Below, in pieces: positions 60,115-60,189 of a DNA stretch of 60,189 nucleotides. The number at the start of each line of letters is the position of its first letter. Within the stretch, counting starts at the first letter, position 1. A model generated the notes under the pieces. The model was not told where the DNA came from, ran no database searches, and saw only the letters and a program-made list of their open reading frames with translations. The position numbers were made by a program, and so were the translations under genes. The stretch comes from Richelia sinica FACHB-800 (GTDB taxonomy: Bacteria > Cyanobacteriota > Cyanobacteriia > Cyanobacteriales > Nostocaceae). The stretch is taken from positions 1-60,189 of the forward strand of contig NZ_JACJTT010000034.1 in NCBI RefSeq assembly GCF_014698825.1. Direction: 5' to 3'.

Positions 60115-60189
60115 TCTCCTCAAACCAATGAACATAACTGATTTTCTGACACATACAAGATTGTAAATAGCGAAGTTTATCTAATAGCT

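Overview
The window comes from a cyanobacterium, most likely a filamentous heterocystous type (Nostocales, Nostoc/Anabaena-like). The octamer GCGATCGC (HIP1) recurs throughout. Heptamer tandem repeats (STRR) fill several gaps. The gene content is typical: ferrochelatase with a chlorophyll-binding-like tail, a complete bidirectional Hox hydrogenase, phosphoenolpyruvate carboxylase, type IV pilus PilT, and many proteins of cyanobacteria-only families (DUF3082, DUF3122, DUF3370, DUF3531, DUF4090, DUF1574). The genus cannot be fixed from sequence reading alone. No rRNA, tRNA or CRISPR array was seen.

Layout. 1-234: end of a probable IS66-type transposase abutting a histidine-kinase tail. 298-7300: membrane proteins (SpoIIM family, an unnamed membrane protein, RDD), a methyltransferase, hemH, and an AmpG-like permease next to a GlcNAc-kinase-like protein (possible cell-wall sugar recycling). 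7576-11226: a very large NLR-like protein with an AlbA_2/Schlafen-type N-terminus and two separate STAND-type NTPase modules. This is the best candidate for an undescribed (defence-like) system. 11455-13590: the rsmA-ispE-DUF3082 operon. 13812-18693: hypotheticals, a Ser/Thr kinase, wecB and a small membrane protein. 19305-21391: pilT followed by a protein with a KaiB-like domain. 21523-25105: an MBL-fold protein, cutA, part of the methionine salvage pathway (mtnD, mtnX, mtnB) and a frameshifted monooxygenase-like gene. 25138-32061: one minus-strand run usp-hoxE-hoxF-hoxU-DUF3122-hoxY-CBS-hoxH. 32987-37929: a 1500-residue multi-domain sensor/regulator and a CheY-like protein. 38088-41688: a glutamine amidotransferase, an AurF-type diiron oxygenase and an adenosine-deaminase-like enzyme around a regulatory gap with a Crp-like site and an orphan terminator. 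41887-46406: a cysteine-less rhodanese, mutL, a double-glycine leader peptide, rsmG and an ABC ATPase. 46694-52758: a TPR protein, DUF3531, a Nudix hydrolase, a decayed Uma2 gene, two tandem RelE/ParE-like genes, DUF3370 and small proteins. 52824-60114: ppc, a small protein, a large repeat-SGNH protein and an acyltransferase (MBOAT) whose reading frame leaves the family after about 100 residues.

How it works together. The Hox block supplies NAD(P)-linked hydrogen metabolism, and its intercistronic gaps have collected genomic repeats. The mtn genes form a partial 5-methylthioadenosine salvage route. DUF1574/SGNH plus MBOAT is a typical pair for O-acetylation of an envelope polysaccharide, but the MBOAT partner looks broken here. 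Mobile or repeated DNA is common: IS remnants, MITE-like inverted repeats sharing GACATCT ends, 30-bp palindromes and a dispersed GCGCAAAG-type repeat.

All assignments come from reading the sequence and recalling protein families. No database search was run.
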